Assembly (NCBI GenBank): GCA_009377755.1 | Contig: WHTM01000009.1 | Span: 62,001 to 126,000, forward strand | Reading direction: 5' to 3' | Source: Hyphomicrobiales bacterium | GTDB taxonomy: Bacteria > Pseudomonadota > Alphaproteobacteria > Rhizobiales > Xanthobacteraceae | DNA length: 64,000 bases | In this document: positions 45,656 to 53,311 of the stretch, one piece after another | Numbering within the stretch: position 1 is the stretch's first letter | Layout of the letters: each line of letters begins with the position of its first letter | Position numbers and translations under genes: made by a program | Notes under the pieces: model-generated | What the model saw: the letters and a program-made list of their open reading frames with translations, nothing else | Told to the model about the DNA's origin: nothing | The model's database searches: none

Positions 45656-46831
45656 CTAGGCCGCGGCCAGGCGTTGCACCGGCGCCGCCACGCTCTCAGC
45701 CGCGATCTCGTCGCAGAACAGCCGTGCCTCCTCGCGCGCTGCCTCGGTCGCAAACCGCCGCAGCAGCGTCATCAGCGGTTCGATGTCGCCGAGCGCCGCG
45801 TCGGCGCATCGCGTCAAGACGCGCTCGATCATCCGCCGTTTGAGCCGCGTGGCGCCGTCCACGTCGCCGACGAAGCCCGACGCCTGCATTGCTTCGATGA
45901 CTTCGCGGAAGGCCGGATAGAGCGAGGGCGGCAGCCCCGCCTTGTGGTATAGCGCGCGAAAGCTGCCGCCGCCGCGGTCATGAACGATCGCCGAGACGCG
46001 CGCGAGCGTCAGGCCTGAGAGTTCCGCCAGCGCTTCCTCGAACAAGCGGGTGTTGCCGCAGAGGACCGCACGGAGCACGAGGCCGGCCGTGAGCTGCCCG
46101 CTGGCGCAGAGATGTCGGATCAGCGGCCGTATCTCGTCCCCTGCCACTTGCGCTGCCAGCGCGACGGTGGCGCGCTCGCACGCCTCCTTGGCGATGCGCC
46201 GGGCGCGGTCGTCTTCCAGCCACTCGCGCGCGGCGACGAAGTCCGCAAGCGTCGCCGACAGCTTTGCGAGCATCGCTTGCCGGGTCGCGGCCGGCAGATC
46301 GGCGCGATCCGCTAGGGCTTCGCGAATGGCGGCGAGATGGCCGTGCCGCTCGACGATGCGGTCGAGCGAGAACGAGACGACGTCGGCATCGGGATTCTCG
46401 ATCAGCACCAGGCAGGCGTGTGCGGTGCCGACCTCGGCGACGGCGGCGGCGACGGCGCGCGGCAGTCCAAAGCGGCTCGCAATGGCCGCCTGGATCGCCG
46501 GCGAGCCGGTCGCGACGTGATCGACCAGATCGGCATCGACCAGGAGCGGCGAGCGTTCGAGGATCGTCGAGGCGATCTCCGGCTGATCGCCGGCCAACGC
46601 ATACACCACCGCCGGCGGCGCCGCCTGACTGGCCGCGAAGACGTCGGCAAGCGCGCGCCTGACCAATGGGGACGGGTCGTCGAGCAGCATCAGCATCGCG
46701 CCTTCGGCCGCCGCCCGATCGTCGGGCGACAGATCCGAGTAGAGATAGGCGCGAGCAAGAGCGCTGGTGGCGTCGGCGCGATCGCCGGCAGAGGCGGTTC
46801 GCAGCCACTGAATGAACTGACGGACGATCAT
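45656..46831 (-). CDS. DUF2336 domain-containing protein
   Basis: This 391-residue helical protein matches the DUF2336 pattern: FLQWLRTASAGDRADATSAL-like start (here FIQWLRTASAGDRADATSAL), then AMLMLLDDPSPLVRRALADV, with HEAT-like repeats through the middle (RSPLLVDADLVDHVATGSPA). DUF2336 proteins are common in Hyphomicrobiales; their function is unknown, with some linked to signalling. No membrane segment or signal peptide is visible. The gene is not clearly in an operon. Confidence 0.88.
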   Translation of the reverse strand: MIVRQFIQWLRTASAGDRADATSALARAYLYSDLSPDDRAAAEGAMLMLLDDPSPLVRRALADVFAASQAAPPAVVYALAGDQPEIASTILERSPLLVDADLVDHVATGSPAIQAAIASRFGLPRAVAAAVAEVGTAHACLVLIENPDADVVSFSLDRIVERHGHLAAIREALADRADLPAATRQAMLAKLSATLADFVAAREWLEDDRARRIAKEACERATVALAAQVAGDEIRPLIRHLCASGQLTAGLVLRAVLCGNTRLFEEALAELSGLTLARVSAIVHDRGGGSFRALYHKAGLPPSLYPAFREVIEAMQASGFVGDVDGATRLKRRMIERVLTRCADAALGDIEPLMTLLRRFATEAAREEARLFCDEIAAESVAAPVQRLAAA

Positions 46832-47120
46832 GGTGCTACCACATGATGGAAGCTACAAAGCTAGGAGCTGCCGGCGCACTGATCCGGCATGAATCACACT
46901 AATGGCGGACGCTTAACAAAGCCTTCACCATAAAAGGAAGAATGACCGAGTGATTTCAGCGGCGCTCAGGACGTGCCGTCGAACAGGCCGCGAATGTTGC
47001 TGCGGCCGTTCTGGTAGAGCTCGCGCCGATCGACGCTATCGCGGCGCTCGGCGCCGTCGCGGCGTGTGACCACGGAATTGTGGTAAACGGCTTGTTAACG
47101 GCAGATCAGGGAGCGTTTCG
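46832..47120. other. Intergenic region with no supported gene
   Basis: This 289-bp stretch separates the divergent DUF2336 and MaoC genes. A 35-residue minus-strand frame (46,966-47,073, GTG start) is open but lacks a ribosome site. A CACACTAATGG word at about 46,897 resembles the end of the GTTCAGAAGTTC repeats. No promoter could be chosen with confidence. Confidence 0.5.
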
Positions 47121-47606
47121 ATGCAGCAGGACACGGCCCTTCGGCACAAGCGCGGCGGCCTCTACTTTGAGGATTTCATCGCCGGCACGGTCTACGAGCA
47201 CCGGCTCACCCGCACGGTGACGCAGATGGACAACATGCTGTTCTCTAACATGACGCTCAATCCGCAGCCGCTGCACATCGACCGGCACTTCTGCGAACAG
47301 GAAACCGAATGGGGACAGCCGTTGATGAATTCCCTGTTCACGCTCGGGCTGATGATCGGCATCTCGGTCACCGACATCACCCTCGGCACCACCATCGCCA
47401 ATCTCGGCATGACCGACGTACGCTTCCCCAATCCGCTGTTCGAGGGCGACACCGTGCACTGCACAACCGAGGTGCTGGGCAAGCGCGAGTCGAAATCACG
47501 CCCTGGCGCGGGCGTCGTCGAGCTGCATCACAAGACATTCAAGCAGGACGGAACGCTGGTCGCGGAATGCAAGCGCAGTGCCTTCATCCGCATGCGGCCG
47601 GCGTAA
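47121..47606 (+). CDS. MaoC-family dehydratase
   Basis: The 161-residue protein has a single hot-dog fold of the MaoC type: LYFEDFIAGTVYEHRLTRTV at the start, NPQPLHIDRHFCEQETEWGQ with the catalytic Asp-x-x-His-like pair, and FPNPLFEGDTVHCTTEVLGK. It hydrates or dehydrates an enoyl-type CoA ester, perhaps a mesaconyl-CoA-like C4/C5 compound. It starts four bases before a CitE-like lyase gene, so the two most likely act in one short pathway. Confidence 0.88.
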   Translation: MQQDTALRHKRGGLYFEDFIAGTVYEHRLTRTVTQMDNMLFSNMTLNPQPLHIDRHFCEQETEWGQPLMNSLFTLGLMIGISVTDITLGTTIANLGMTDVRFPNPLFEGDTVHCTTEVLGKRESKSRPGAGVVELHHKTFKQDGTLVAECKRSAFIRMRPA

Positions 47607-47609
47607 CCG

Positions 47610-48479
47610 ATGCGCTCACTGCTATTCATTCCGGGCGACAGCCCGCGCAAGCTCGACAAGGGACTGACCAGCGGCGCCGACGCGCTGCTGCTCGATCTCG
47701 AGGACTCGATCGCGCCCGAGGGCAAGGCGGCCGCGCGCGGGACGACGCTCGCCTTCCTGCGTGAGGCGCAGCCCGTGGCGCAGCGCCCTCGCCTCTACGT
47801 GCGCGTGAACGGGATCGAGACCGGGCTGATCGACGCCGACCTCGGCGCCGTGATGGCGGGCAAGCCCGACGGCATCCTGCTGCCGAAGGCGGAGGGCGGC
47901 GCTTCGGTCATCCACCTCGACGCCAAGCTCACGGCGCGGGAAGCGATCCATGGGCTCGCCGACGGAAGCACCGCCATCGTTGCGCTGGCCACTGAAACCG
48001 CCAAAGCGATGTTCCACGCCGGCACCTATGCCGGCGCGAGCCGCCGCCTCACCGGCCTCACCTGGGGCGCCGAAGACTTGTCGGCGGAACTCGGTGCCGA
48101 GGCCAACCGCGACGCCGCCGGCAATTTCCTCGACCCCTACCGCCTTGCCCGCGCGCTGTGCCTGTTCGCCGCCGCCGCCGCGCAGGTGCCGGCGATCGAC
48201 ACGGTCTATGTCGACTTCCGCAACGAGACCGGGCTGCGGCGCGAATGCGAGGAGGCGCGTCGCGATGGATTCACCGGCAAGCTGGCGATCCATCCGGCGC
48301 AGGTACCAACCATCAACGAAGTGTTCACGCCGACGGCGGCGGCGGTCGCGCAGGCGCAGGCGATCGTCGATGCGTTTGCCGCCACGGCAGGCACCGGCGT
48401 CGTCGGCATCGGCGGCGTGATGTACGACCGCCCGCACCTGGCGAAGGCGCAGCAATTGCTGGCGCGGATGAAGAAATGA
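47610..48479 (+). CDS. HpcH/HpaI-family CoA ester lyase (CitE-like)
   Basis: The 289-residue TIM-barrel protein starts MRSLLFIPGDSPRKLDKGLT, with DALLLDLEDSIAPEGK (metal-binding Glu/Asp), RLYVRVNG, and VALATETAKAM near the active-site glutamate. Members include malyl-CoA/citramalyl-CoA lyases and thioesterases. With the MaoC gene 3 bp upstream it fits cleavage of a beta-hydroxyacyl-CoA made by that hydratase, as in citramalate or malyl-CoA metabolism. The exact substrate is unproven. Confidence 0.9.
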   Translation: MRSLLFIPGDSPRKLDKGLTSGADALLLDLEDSIAPEGKAAARGTTLAFLREAQPVAQRPRLYVRVNGIETGLIDADLGAVMAGKPDGILLPKAEGGASVIHLDAKLTAREAIHGLADGSTAIVALATETAKAMFHAGTYAGASRRLTGLTWGAEDLSAELGAEANRDAAGNFLDPYRLARALCLFAAAAAQVPAIDTVYVDFRNETGLRRECEEARRDGFTGKLAIHPAQVPTINEVFTPTAAAVAQAQAIVDAFAATAGTGVVGIGGVMYDRPHLAKAQQLLARMKK

Positions 48480-48498
48480 TGTGCCCCGGACGCGCGCG

Positions 48499-48930
48499 TC
48501 ACTTCGGCTTGTAAACCGCACCCGGGTCGAACGCCTGATCGGCATCGCGGAACTCAAGCGTCACCGTCGCGCCGCTCTGGCCAATCGGCGCCGTGCGGTA
48601 GAAGCACGAGCGGCGTCCGGTGTGGCAGGCGCCCGGCCCTTCCTGCACCACCCTGATCCAGACCGCGTCCTGATCGCAGTCGACGCGCAGCTCGACGACG
48701 CGCTGGGTGTGGCCAGAGCTCTCGCCCTTGCGCCACAGCGCGCGGCGCGAGCGGCTGTAGTACCAGGCATCGCCCGAGGCAACGGTCCTGGCGAGCGACT
48801 CGGCGTTCATGTGCGCGACCATCAGCACCTCGCCGCTCGCCGCGTCGGTGGCGACGCAGGTGACGAGCCCATCGGTGTCGAAGCGGGGCTGCAGGATGAG
48901 GGATTCTTCGAGTTCAGATTTTGCCGCCAT
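48499..48930 (-). CDS. hisI: Phosphoribosyl-AMP cyclohydrolase
   Basis: The start at 48,930 gives MAAKSELEESLILQPRFDTD and 143 residues. Metal-binding motifs are intact: CDQDAVWIRVVQEGPGACHT and GRRSCFYRT. HisI opens the adenine ring of PR-AMP in histidine synthesis; the HisE pyrophosphohydrolase part is not fused here, as usual in alphaproteobacteria. It precedes no other his gene in this window. It converges on the CitE-like gene with a 19-bp gap. Confidence 0.96.
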   Translation of the reverse strand: MAAKSELEESLILQPRFDTDGLVTCVATDAASGEVLMVAHMNAESLARTVASGDAWYYSRSRRALWRKGESSGHTQRVVELRVDCDQDAVWIRVVQEGPGACHTGRRSCFYRTAPIGQSGATVTLEFRDADQAFDPGAVYKPK

Positions 48931-48945
48931 GACCGAGCCTATCAA

Positions 48946-49058
48946 AGCTCGTCATGGCCGGGCTTGTCCCGGCCATCCACGTCTTTGGTGATGCACGTCT
49001 TTGGTGATGCACCGCCGAAAGACGTGGATGCCCGGCACAAGGCCGGGCATGACGGAGA
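48946..49058. repeat. Palindromic repeat pair with a short tandem duplication
   Basis: CGTCATGGCCGGGCTTGTCC starts the left arm and CGGCACAAGGCCGGGCATGACG (split as CGGCACAAGGCC and GGGCATGACG) the right arm, so the whole unit is one interrupted palindrome. Between them a 17-base unit ACGTCTTTGGTGATGC is repeated (48,980-49,013). Related copies lie at 8,640-8,672. Confidence 0.8.
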
Positions 49059-49088
49059 AATGGACGCGCGGCGCCCCCTCGATGCCGC

Positions 49089-49769
49089 TTATCGCTGCCC
49101 GGCGCGCACCAGGGTAACGAAGCGCACCTGCTCTTCCGGATTGTCGCGAAACATCCCGGTGAACTGGGTCGTGACCGTCGACGAACCCGCCTTCTCGACG
49201 CCACGCAGCGACATGCACATGTGCTCCGCCTCGATCATCACGGCGACGCCACGCGGCTTGAGGATTTCTTCGATCGCGGTCGCGACCTGCGAGGTCAGAT
49301 GCTCCTGCGTCTGCAGGCGGCGTGCGTAGACGTCGACCAGTCGCGCCAGCTTCGACAAGCCCACCACCCGCTCGATCGGCCGGTAGGCGATGTGCGCGTT
49401 GCCGATGAACGGCATCATGTGATGCTCGCAATGCGAGTTGAAGCCGATGTCGCGCACCAGCACGAAATCCTCGTAGGTGCCGATCTCGGAGAACGTCCGG
49501 TCGAGCACATCGGCCGCGGATTCGCGGTAGCCGCGGTAAAGCTCCTCGTAGGCGCCGACGACGCGCTTCGGGGTATCGACCAGGCCCTCGCGTGCCGGAT
49601 CGTCGCCGGCATAGGCGATCAAGACCCGGACGGCGGCCTCCGCCTCGTCCCGCGACGGGCGCGGGGCGAGCGGCTGTGGCGCGGCGCGCAAGTGATCGGA
49701 AACCTTGTCGGGCTGGGCGGATTTGTCGGACAATGGGCCTTTTGGCCACGGTTTGATGACGGCGTCCAT
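49089..49769 (-). CDS. folE: GTP cyclohydrolase I
   Basis: The start at 49,769 gives [20 protein letters not shown] and 226 residues. The zinc and catalytic motifs are present: [20 protein letters not shown] (His-Cys-x-His), [14 protein letters not shown], and [13 protein letters not shown] with the second zinc cysteine. FolE converts GTP to dihydroneopterin triphosphate for folate synthesis. The N-terminal 40 residues are poorly conserved. It is divergent from the IscU-like gene and not in an operon with hisI despite sharing the strand. Confidence 0.96.
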   Translation of the reverse strand: MDAVIKPWPKGPLSDKSAQPDKVSDHLRAAPQPLAPRPSRDEAEAAVRVLIAYAGDDPAREGLVDTPKRVVGAYEELYRGYRESAADVLDRTFSEIGTYEDFVLVRDIGFNSHCEHHMMPFIGNAHIAYRPIERVVGLSKLARLVDVYARRLQTQEHLTSQVATAIEEILKPRGVAVMIEAEHMCMSLRGVEKAGSSTVTTQFTGMFRDNPEEQVRFVTLVRAGQR

Positions 49770-50013
49770 TACGGTCTCTCCGTTCGACCGGCACCACGTT
49801 ACGGCACCGGGAGTGTCACCGGGTGGCCGCGTCGGACCCCGCCTCGGGCTCTCGCCCCTGCGGCATGGCCGCACGCTGCATTCCCTGGATGCATGACTGA
49901 TCTTGCGACCGCCATGCGGTTGGCAACCCCGCGGCGATATCGCGCCGCGAGGCCAGTCCCTATATAATCTTCCGCAACTTGTCCGCAATCAAGGCATAGC
50001 CCCTATCCGTCCC

Positions 50014-50469
50014 ATGCTGAACGATGTCTACAACGCCCGAATCCTGGAACTCGCCGGCAATATTCCGCGTCTCGGACGGTTGGCCGAGCCGGACGCGACC
50101 GCCACGGCGCATTCCAAGTTGTGCGGCTCGACGGTCACGATCGACCTCAAGATGGACGGCGATACGGTCACCGACTTCGCCCACGCGGTGAAGGCCTGCG
50201 CGCTCGGGCAAGCCTCGTCGTCGATCATGGCGCGTCACGTGGTCGGCGCCAAGGCGGGCGAGCTGCGCGCCTTGCGCGACGGCGTGCGCAAGATGCTGAA
50301 GGAAAACGGCGCTCCGCCCGCCAACAGCGAATGGGGCGACATCGCCGTGCTCGAACCGGTGCGCGACTTCAAGGCCCGCCACGCCTCGACCATGCTGACC
50401 TTCGACGCGGTGGTGGATGCAATAAACCAGATCGAAGCCAAGCGGCGCGCGAAAGTCGCCGCGGAGTAG
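50014..50469 (+). CDS. IscU/NifU-like iron-sulfur assembly scaffold protein
   Basis: The start at 50,014 gives MLNDVYNARILELAGNIPRL and 151 residues. Two of three cluster cysteines are seen (SKLCGSTVTI and VKACALGQASSS); the third is replaced in RHASTMLTFDAV. This variant is common in Hyphomicrobiales next to folE, and its role is less clear than IscU itself. It may bind or carry a cluster under some conditions, or have a related function. It is divergent from folE with a 244-bp gap. Confidence 0.85.
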   Translation: MLNDVYNARILELAGNIPRLGRLAEPDATATAHSKLCGSTVTIDLKMDGDTVTDFAHAVKACALGQASSSIMARHVVGAKAGELRALRDGVRKMLKENGAPPANSEWGDIAVLEPVRDFKARHASTMLTFDAVVDAINQIEAKRRAKVAAE

Positions 50470-50489
50470 CCGCATCGTCGCCGCGCCAC

Positions 50490-51794
50490 TCAGCGAACGC
50501 CGGCTTGTCCGGTGCGCACATTGGTGGCGTGCAGCGGACGACTGCCGCAACTCTCCTGCAACCGGGCGAAGGCCGGGCCGATGCCGCTGTTGCCGACGCG
50601 AATCGTCGTGCGTGCGTCGTTCGCACTCACCGTCGAGACCAGCAGCGCGCGATTGCCCGCCTCCGAGAAGTATCCGATGAACGACGCCGGGACGCTGCCG
50701 CGCGCCCGCGAGCTTACCTCGAACGACCGCGGAAGCGGTTCGGACCGCGTCACCTGCAGCGGCTCGGACTGAGCGCCGACCGACAACGTGACGGTCCTCA
50801 CCGGTATCGCCGAGGCATTGGCGGCAAGCCGGCGCTCGCTGTAGTCGACTTGAACCGAGCCCGCCGTCTCGCCGCAGGCGAGCGTGATCTCGAAGCTGCC
50901 GAGTTCCACGCCTTCGATCGTCAGCGGGTGACTGCGCACGATCACACGCTGCCCCGACCGCCGGTCCACGATCCACCCGCGTGCCGACGCGTCGTGGCCG
51001 CGCCGCGTACCGCCGATCACGGTTGGCGACGAAGCCGCCGTCCCACCTGCCGCAGCCGCCGTAACGCCCGCCGCTACAGACGGCGGAATCAATTGCGGAC
51101 CGGCCTCCACCTGCATGCGCCGGATCTCGTCCCGGTTGAGAGCCCGCATCGGTTCCCACGGCGGTATCCGCAGCGAGAGTTCGAGAAAGTCAACGCTGGC
51201 TCCCATCTCGGCGGTGTATTGCGCCAAGCGGCCGATGTCGCGTTGCACGAGAACCAGATCCTCGGCGGAATAGGTCGCTGCAACGGCATCGTCGCGGCGA
51301 TCACCGAGCCAGATCTGATGCACCAGAAGCCGCGCGCCGGCCGGGACGATGCGCGTCGTTCCGCTCAGCAACACGAAAACGCACATCGACTCACAGTCGG
51401 CATGCGGCGACAGCTTTGCGCGCCGTTCGCTGGACGCGGGCCCCGCCGGCAGCGCGATCGTCCTGCCGACGGTCGTCGTCATATCGAACCGGCGAATATG
51501 CCGGCCGAGCGCCATCGCTCCGTGCACCGAACCGCCGCCGGAATCGAGCACCAGCGTCGCGCCGCGCAGATCATGCTCACGGGAGAAATCGGCGAAATCG
51601 TCGGGCGTCTCGGAGGTGATCGTTCCGATGGCGGAAATCCAGCTCCGACATTTCTCGCCGCAGATATCGGCCGGGCCCTCTTGCCGCAAATCAAACTGCA
51701 TCGGCAGCGAGCGGGCGCCGGCTGCGCTGGCCTCGGCCAGGGCGGACGCTACGCACAGCGCAAACGCCAGCCCACCGACCAGGATACGGATCAT
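50490..51794 (-). CDS. Exported protein with ClpP/crotonase-like N-terminal fold
   Basis: The start at 51,794 gives MIRILVGGLAFALCVASALA, a signal peptide, and 434 residues. The N-terminal half has GATLVLDSGGGSVHGAMALG, then CESMCVFVLLSGTTRIVPAG with a nucleophile-like Ser-Met-Cys region, and LLVHQIWLGD with a His. These match the periplasmic ClpP/S49-like fold of alphaproteobacteria in which the catalytic residues are only partly kept. The C-terminal half is a beta-rich region (SHPLTIEGVELGSFEITLAC). Processing or binding of proteins in the periplasm is possible, but the function is unknown. Confidence 0.7.
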   Translation of the reverse strand: MIRILVGGLAFALCVASALAEASAAGARSLPMQFDLRQEGPADICGEKCRSWISAIGTITSETPDDFADFSREHDLRGATLVLDSGGGSVHGAMALGRHIRRFDMTTTVGRTIALPAGPASSERRAKLSPHADCESMCVFVLLSGTTRIVPAGARLLVHQIWLGDRRDDAVAATYSAEDLVLVQRDIGRLAQYTAEMGASVDFLELSLRIPPWEPMRALNRDEIRRMQVEAGPQLIPPSVAAGVTAAAAGGTAASSPTVIGGTRRGHDASARGWIVDRRSGQRVIVRSHPLTIEGVELGSFEITLACGETAGSVQVDYSERRLAANASAIPVRTVTLSVGAQSEPLQVTRSEPLPRSFEVSSRARGSVPASFIGYFSEAGNRALLVSTVSANDARTTIRVGNSGIGPAFARLQESCGSRPLHATNVRTGQAGVR

Positions 51795-52031
51795 CATTCC
51801 CCCATCGTCCAATCACCGCCCTTTGATTCCACGAATTTCCGTGTCTCGGGTCGGATTGTCAGTCAGCAAGGAGCGGGCCAACTTCTTCCCCCAACATTCA
51901 AGATTACGGGCGACAAGCGCAGGCGGTCCAGAAAAATTCACTGGCCAGGGATAAACTGCCGCAGTGCTCCGCGAACGATGCACGCACTAAGGAAAAAATA
52001 GCGTAACATCAATGGTTTGGGTAGGAGTATC

Positions 52032-52400
52032 ATGATCCCGTCAAAATCCGAATCGAAGGTCCCCGGACTCGTACAGCAGGCGCCGCGGGCGGCGGCGCGG
52101 GCGATGGTCAAACTGTATCGATTCGGGATTGCACCCCTGATCGGGATGAACTGCCGGCATCTGCCGACTTGTTCCGAATATGCCGACGAGGCGCTCGCCC
52201 GCTACGGCCTCTGGGCTGGCGGCTGGATGACCCTGGCTCGCCTGCTGCGCTGCCATCCCTGGGGCACATCCGGTCTCGATTTCGTGCCCCCGCAGCGGCC
52301 TTCAGGCGCCCATTGGTATTTTCCATGGCGCTACGGCCGCTGGCGTGGAACCAATGGTGCAACAGGTGCCCCGCAAACCGACCGCACTCCAGCCGGCTGA
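52032..52400 (+). CDS. yidD: Membrane protein insertion efficiency factor YidD
   Basis: The start at 52,032 gives MIPSKSESKVPGLVQQAPRA and 122 residues. The YidD core is clear: LYRFGIAPLIGMNCRHLPTC (with the paired cysteines), SEYADEALARYGLWAGGWMT and RLLRCHPWGTSGLDFVP. YidD helps YidC insert membrane proteins and usually lies next to rnpA and yidC; here it stands alone, as common in this group. A 38-bp gap leads to the SDR gene. Confidence 0.93.
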   Translation: MIPSKSESKVPGLVQQAPRAAARAMVKLYRFGIAPLIGMNCRHLPTCSEYADEALARYGLWAGGWMTLARLLRCHPWGTSGLDFVPPQRPSGAHWYFPWRYGRWRGTNGATGAPQTDRTPAG

Positions 52401-52438
52401 ACATAACAGCGGCCACCATAGGGAGGATCCGGAGAGCC

Positions 52439-53263
52439 ATGCGACTTGACGGCAAAACCATCCTGATCACCGGATCGACCGACGGGGTCGGCCAGCGCGT
52501 GGCAGAACGGCTCGGCGCCATGGGCGCACGCGCGCTGGTCCATGGGCGCGACCATGGGCGCGGCGCCCGCGTCGTCGACGATCTCCACGCAGCAGGCGCC
52601 GAGGCAATCTTCTATCCGGCCGATCTGGCGTCGCTCGCCGAGGTGCGCCGCCTGGCCGACACAATACGCAACGACCACGACCGGCTCGACGTGCTCGTTA
52701 ACAATGCCGGCATCGGCTCCGGCGGACGGTGGGCGATGCGCCAGGTGAGCGCCGACGGACACGAGCTGCGGTTTGCGGTGAACTATCTCGCCGGCTTCCT
52801 GCTCACCGCCCTGCTGCTGCCGATGCTCCGCACCAGCACGCCGGCGCGTATCGTCAACGTTGCGTCGGCCGGCCAGTATCCCATCGACTTCGACGACGTG
52901 ATGATCACCCGCGGCTACTCCGGCGGGCGTGCCTATACCCAGAGCAAGCTTGCCCAGATCATGTTCAGTTTCGATCTCGCTCAGCGCCTGAACAACACCG
53001 GCGTCACGGTCACCTGCCTGCATCCCGCGACGTACATGGACACGACCATGGTACGCCAGGCCGGCACGACCCCGCTCAGCAGCGTCGACGACGGCGCCGA
53101 TGCGATCATCAATCTCGCGGTCGCACCGGAGCTCGAAGGCTGCACCGGGCTGTATTTCAACCGGCTACAGGAGGCGCAGGCGAACCCGCAAGCCTATGAC
53201 CAGACGGCAAGAGCGACATTGCGCGATCTCAGCCTGCGGCTGACGGGCCTCGCCCCGGCATAG
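52439..53263 (+). CDS. Short-chain dehydrogenase/reductase
   Basis: The start at 52,439 gives MRLDGKTILITGSTDGVGQR and 274 residues, after a GGAGAGCC site. The classical SDR motifs are complete: TGSTDGVG (cofactor), NNAGIGSGG, and the catalytic Ser of NVASAGQY with YTQSK. The pattern resembles retinol-dehydrogenase-like or light-dependent-protochlorophyllide-like SDRs (NVASAGQYPIDFDD). The natural substrate is unknown. It probably is co-transcribed with yidD. Confidence 0.88.
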   Translation: MRLDGKTILITGSTDGVGQRVAERLGAMGARALVHGRDHGRGARVVDDLHAAGAEAIFYPADLASLAEVRRLADTIRNDHDRLDVLVNNAGIGSGGRWAMRQVSADGHELRFAVNYLAGFLLTALLLPMLRTSTPARIVNVASAGQYPIDFDDVMITRGYSGGRAYTQSKLAQIMFSFDLAQRLNNTGVTVTCLHPATYMDTTMVRQAGTTPLSSVDDGADAIINLAVAPELEGCTGLYFNRLQEAQANPQAYDQTARATLRDLSLRLTGLAPA

Positions 53264-53311
53264 CCTCGTGGTTGCAAGCGCGACGACACCTGTTGCGTTC
53301 AGCTTGCCTTA

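Noticed and set aside
46966-47073. A 35-residue minus-strand frame with GTG start
   Set aside because: No ribosome site, no domain, and such lengths are expected by chance at this GC content.
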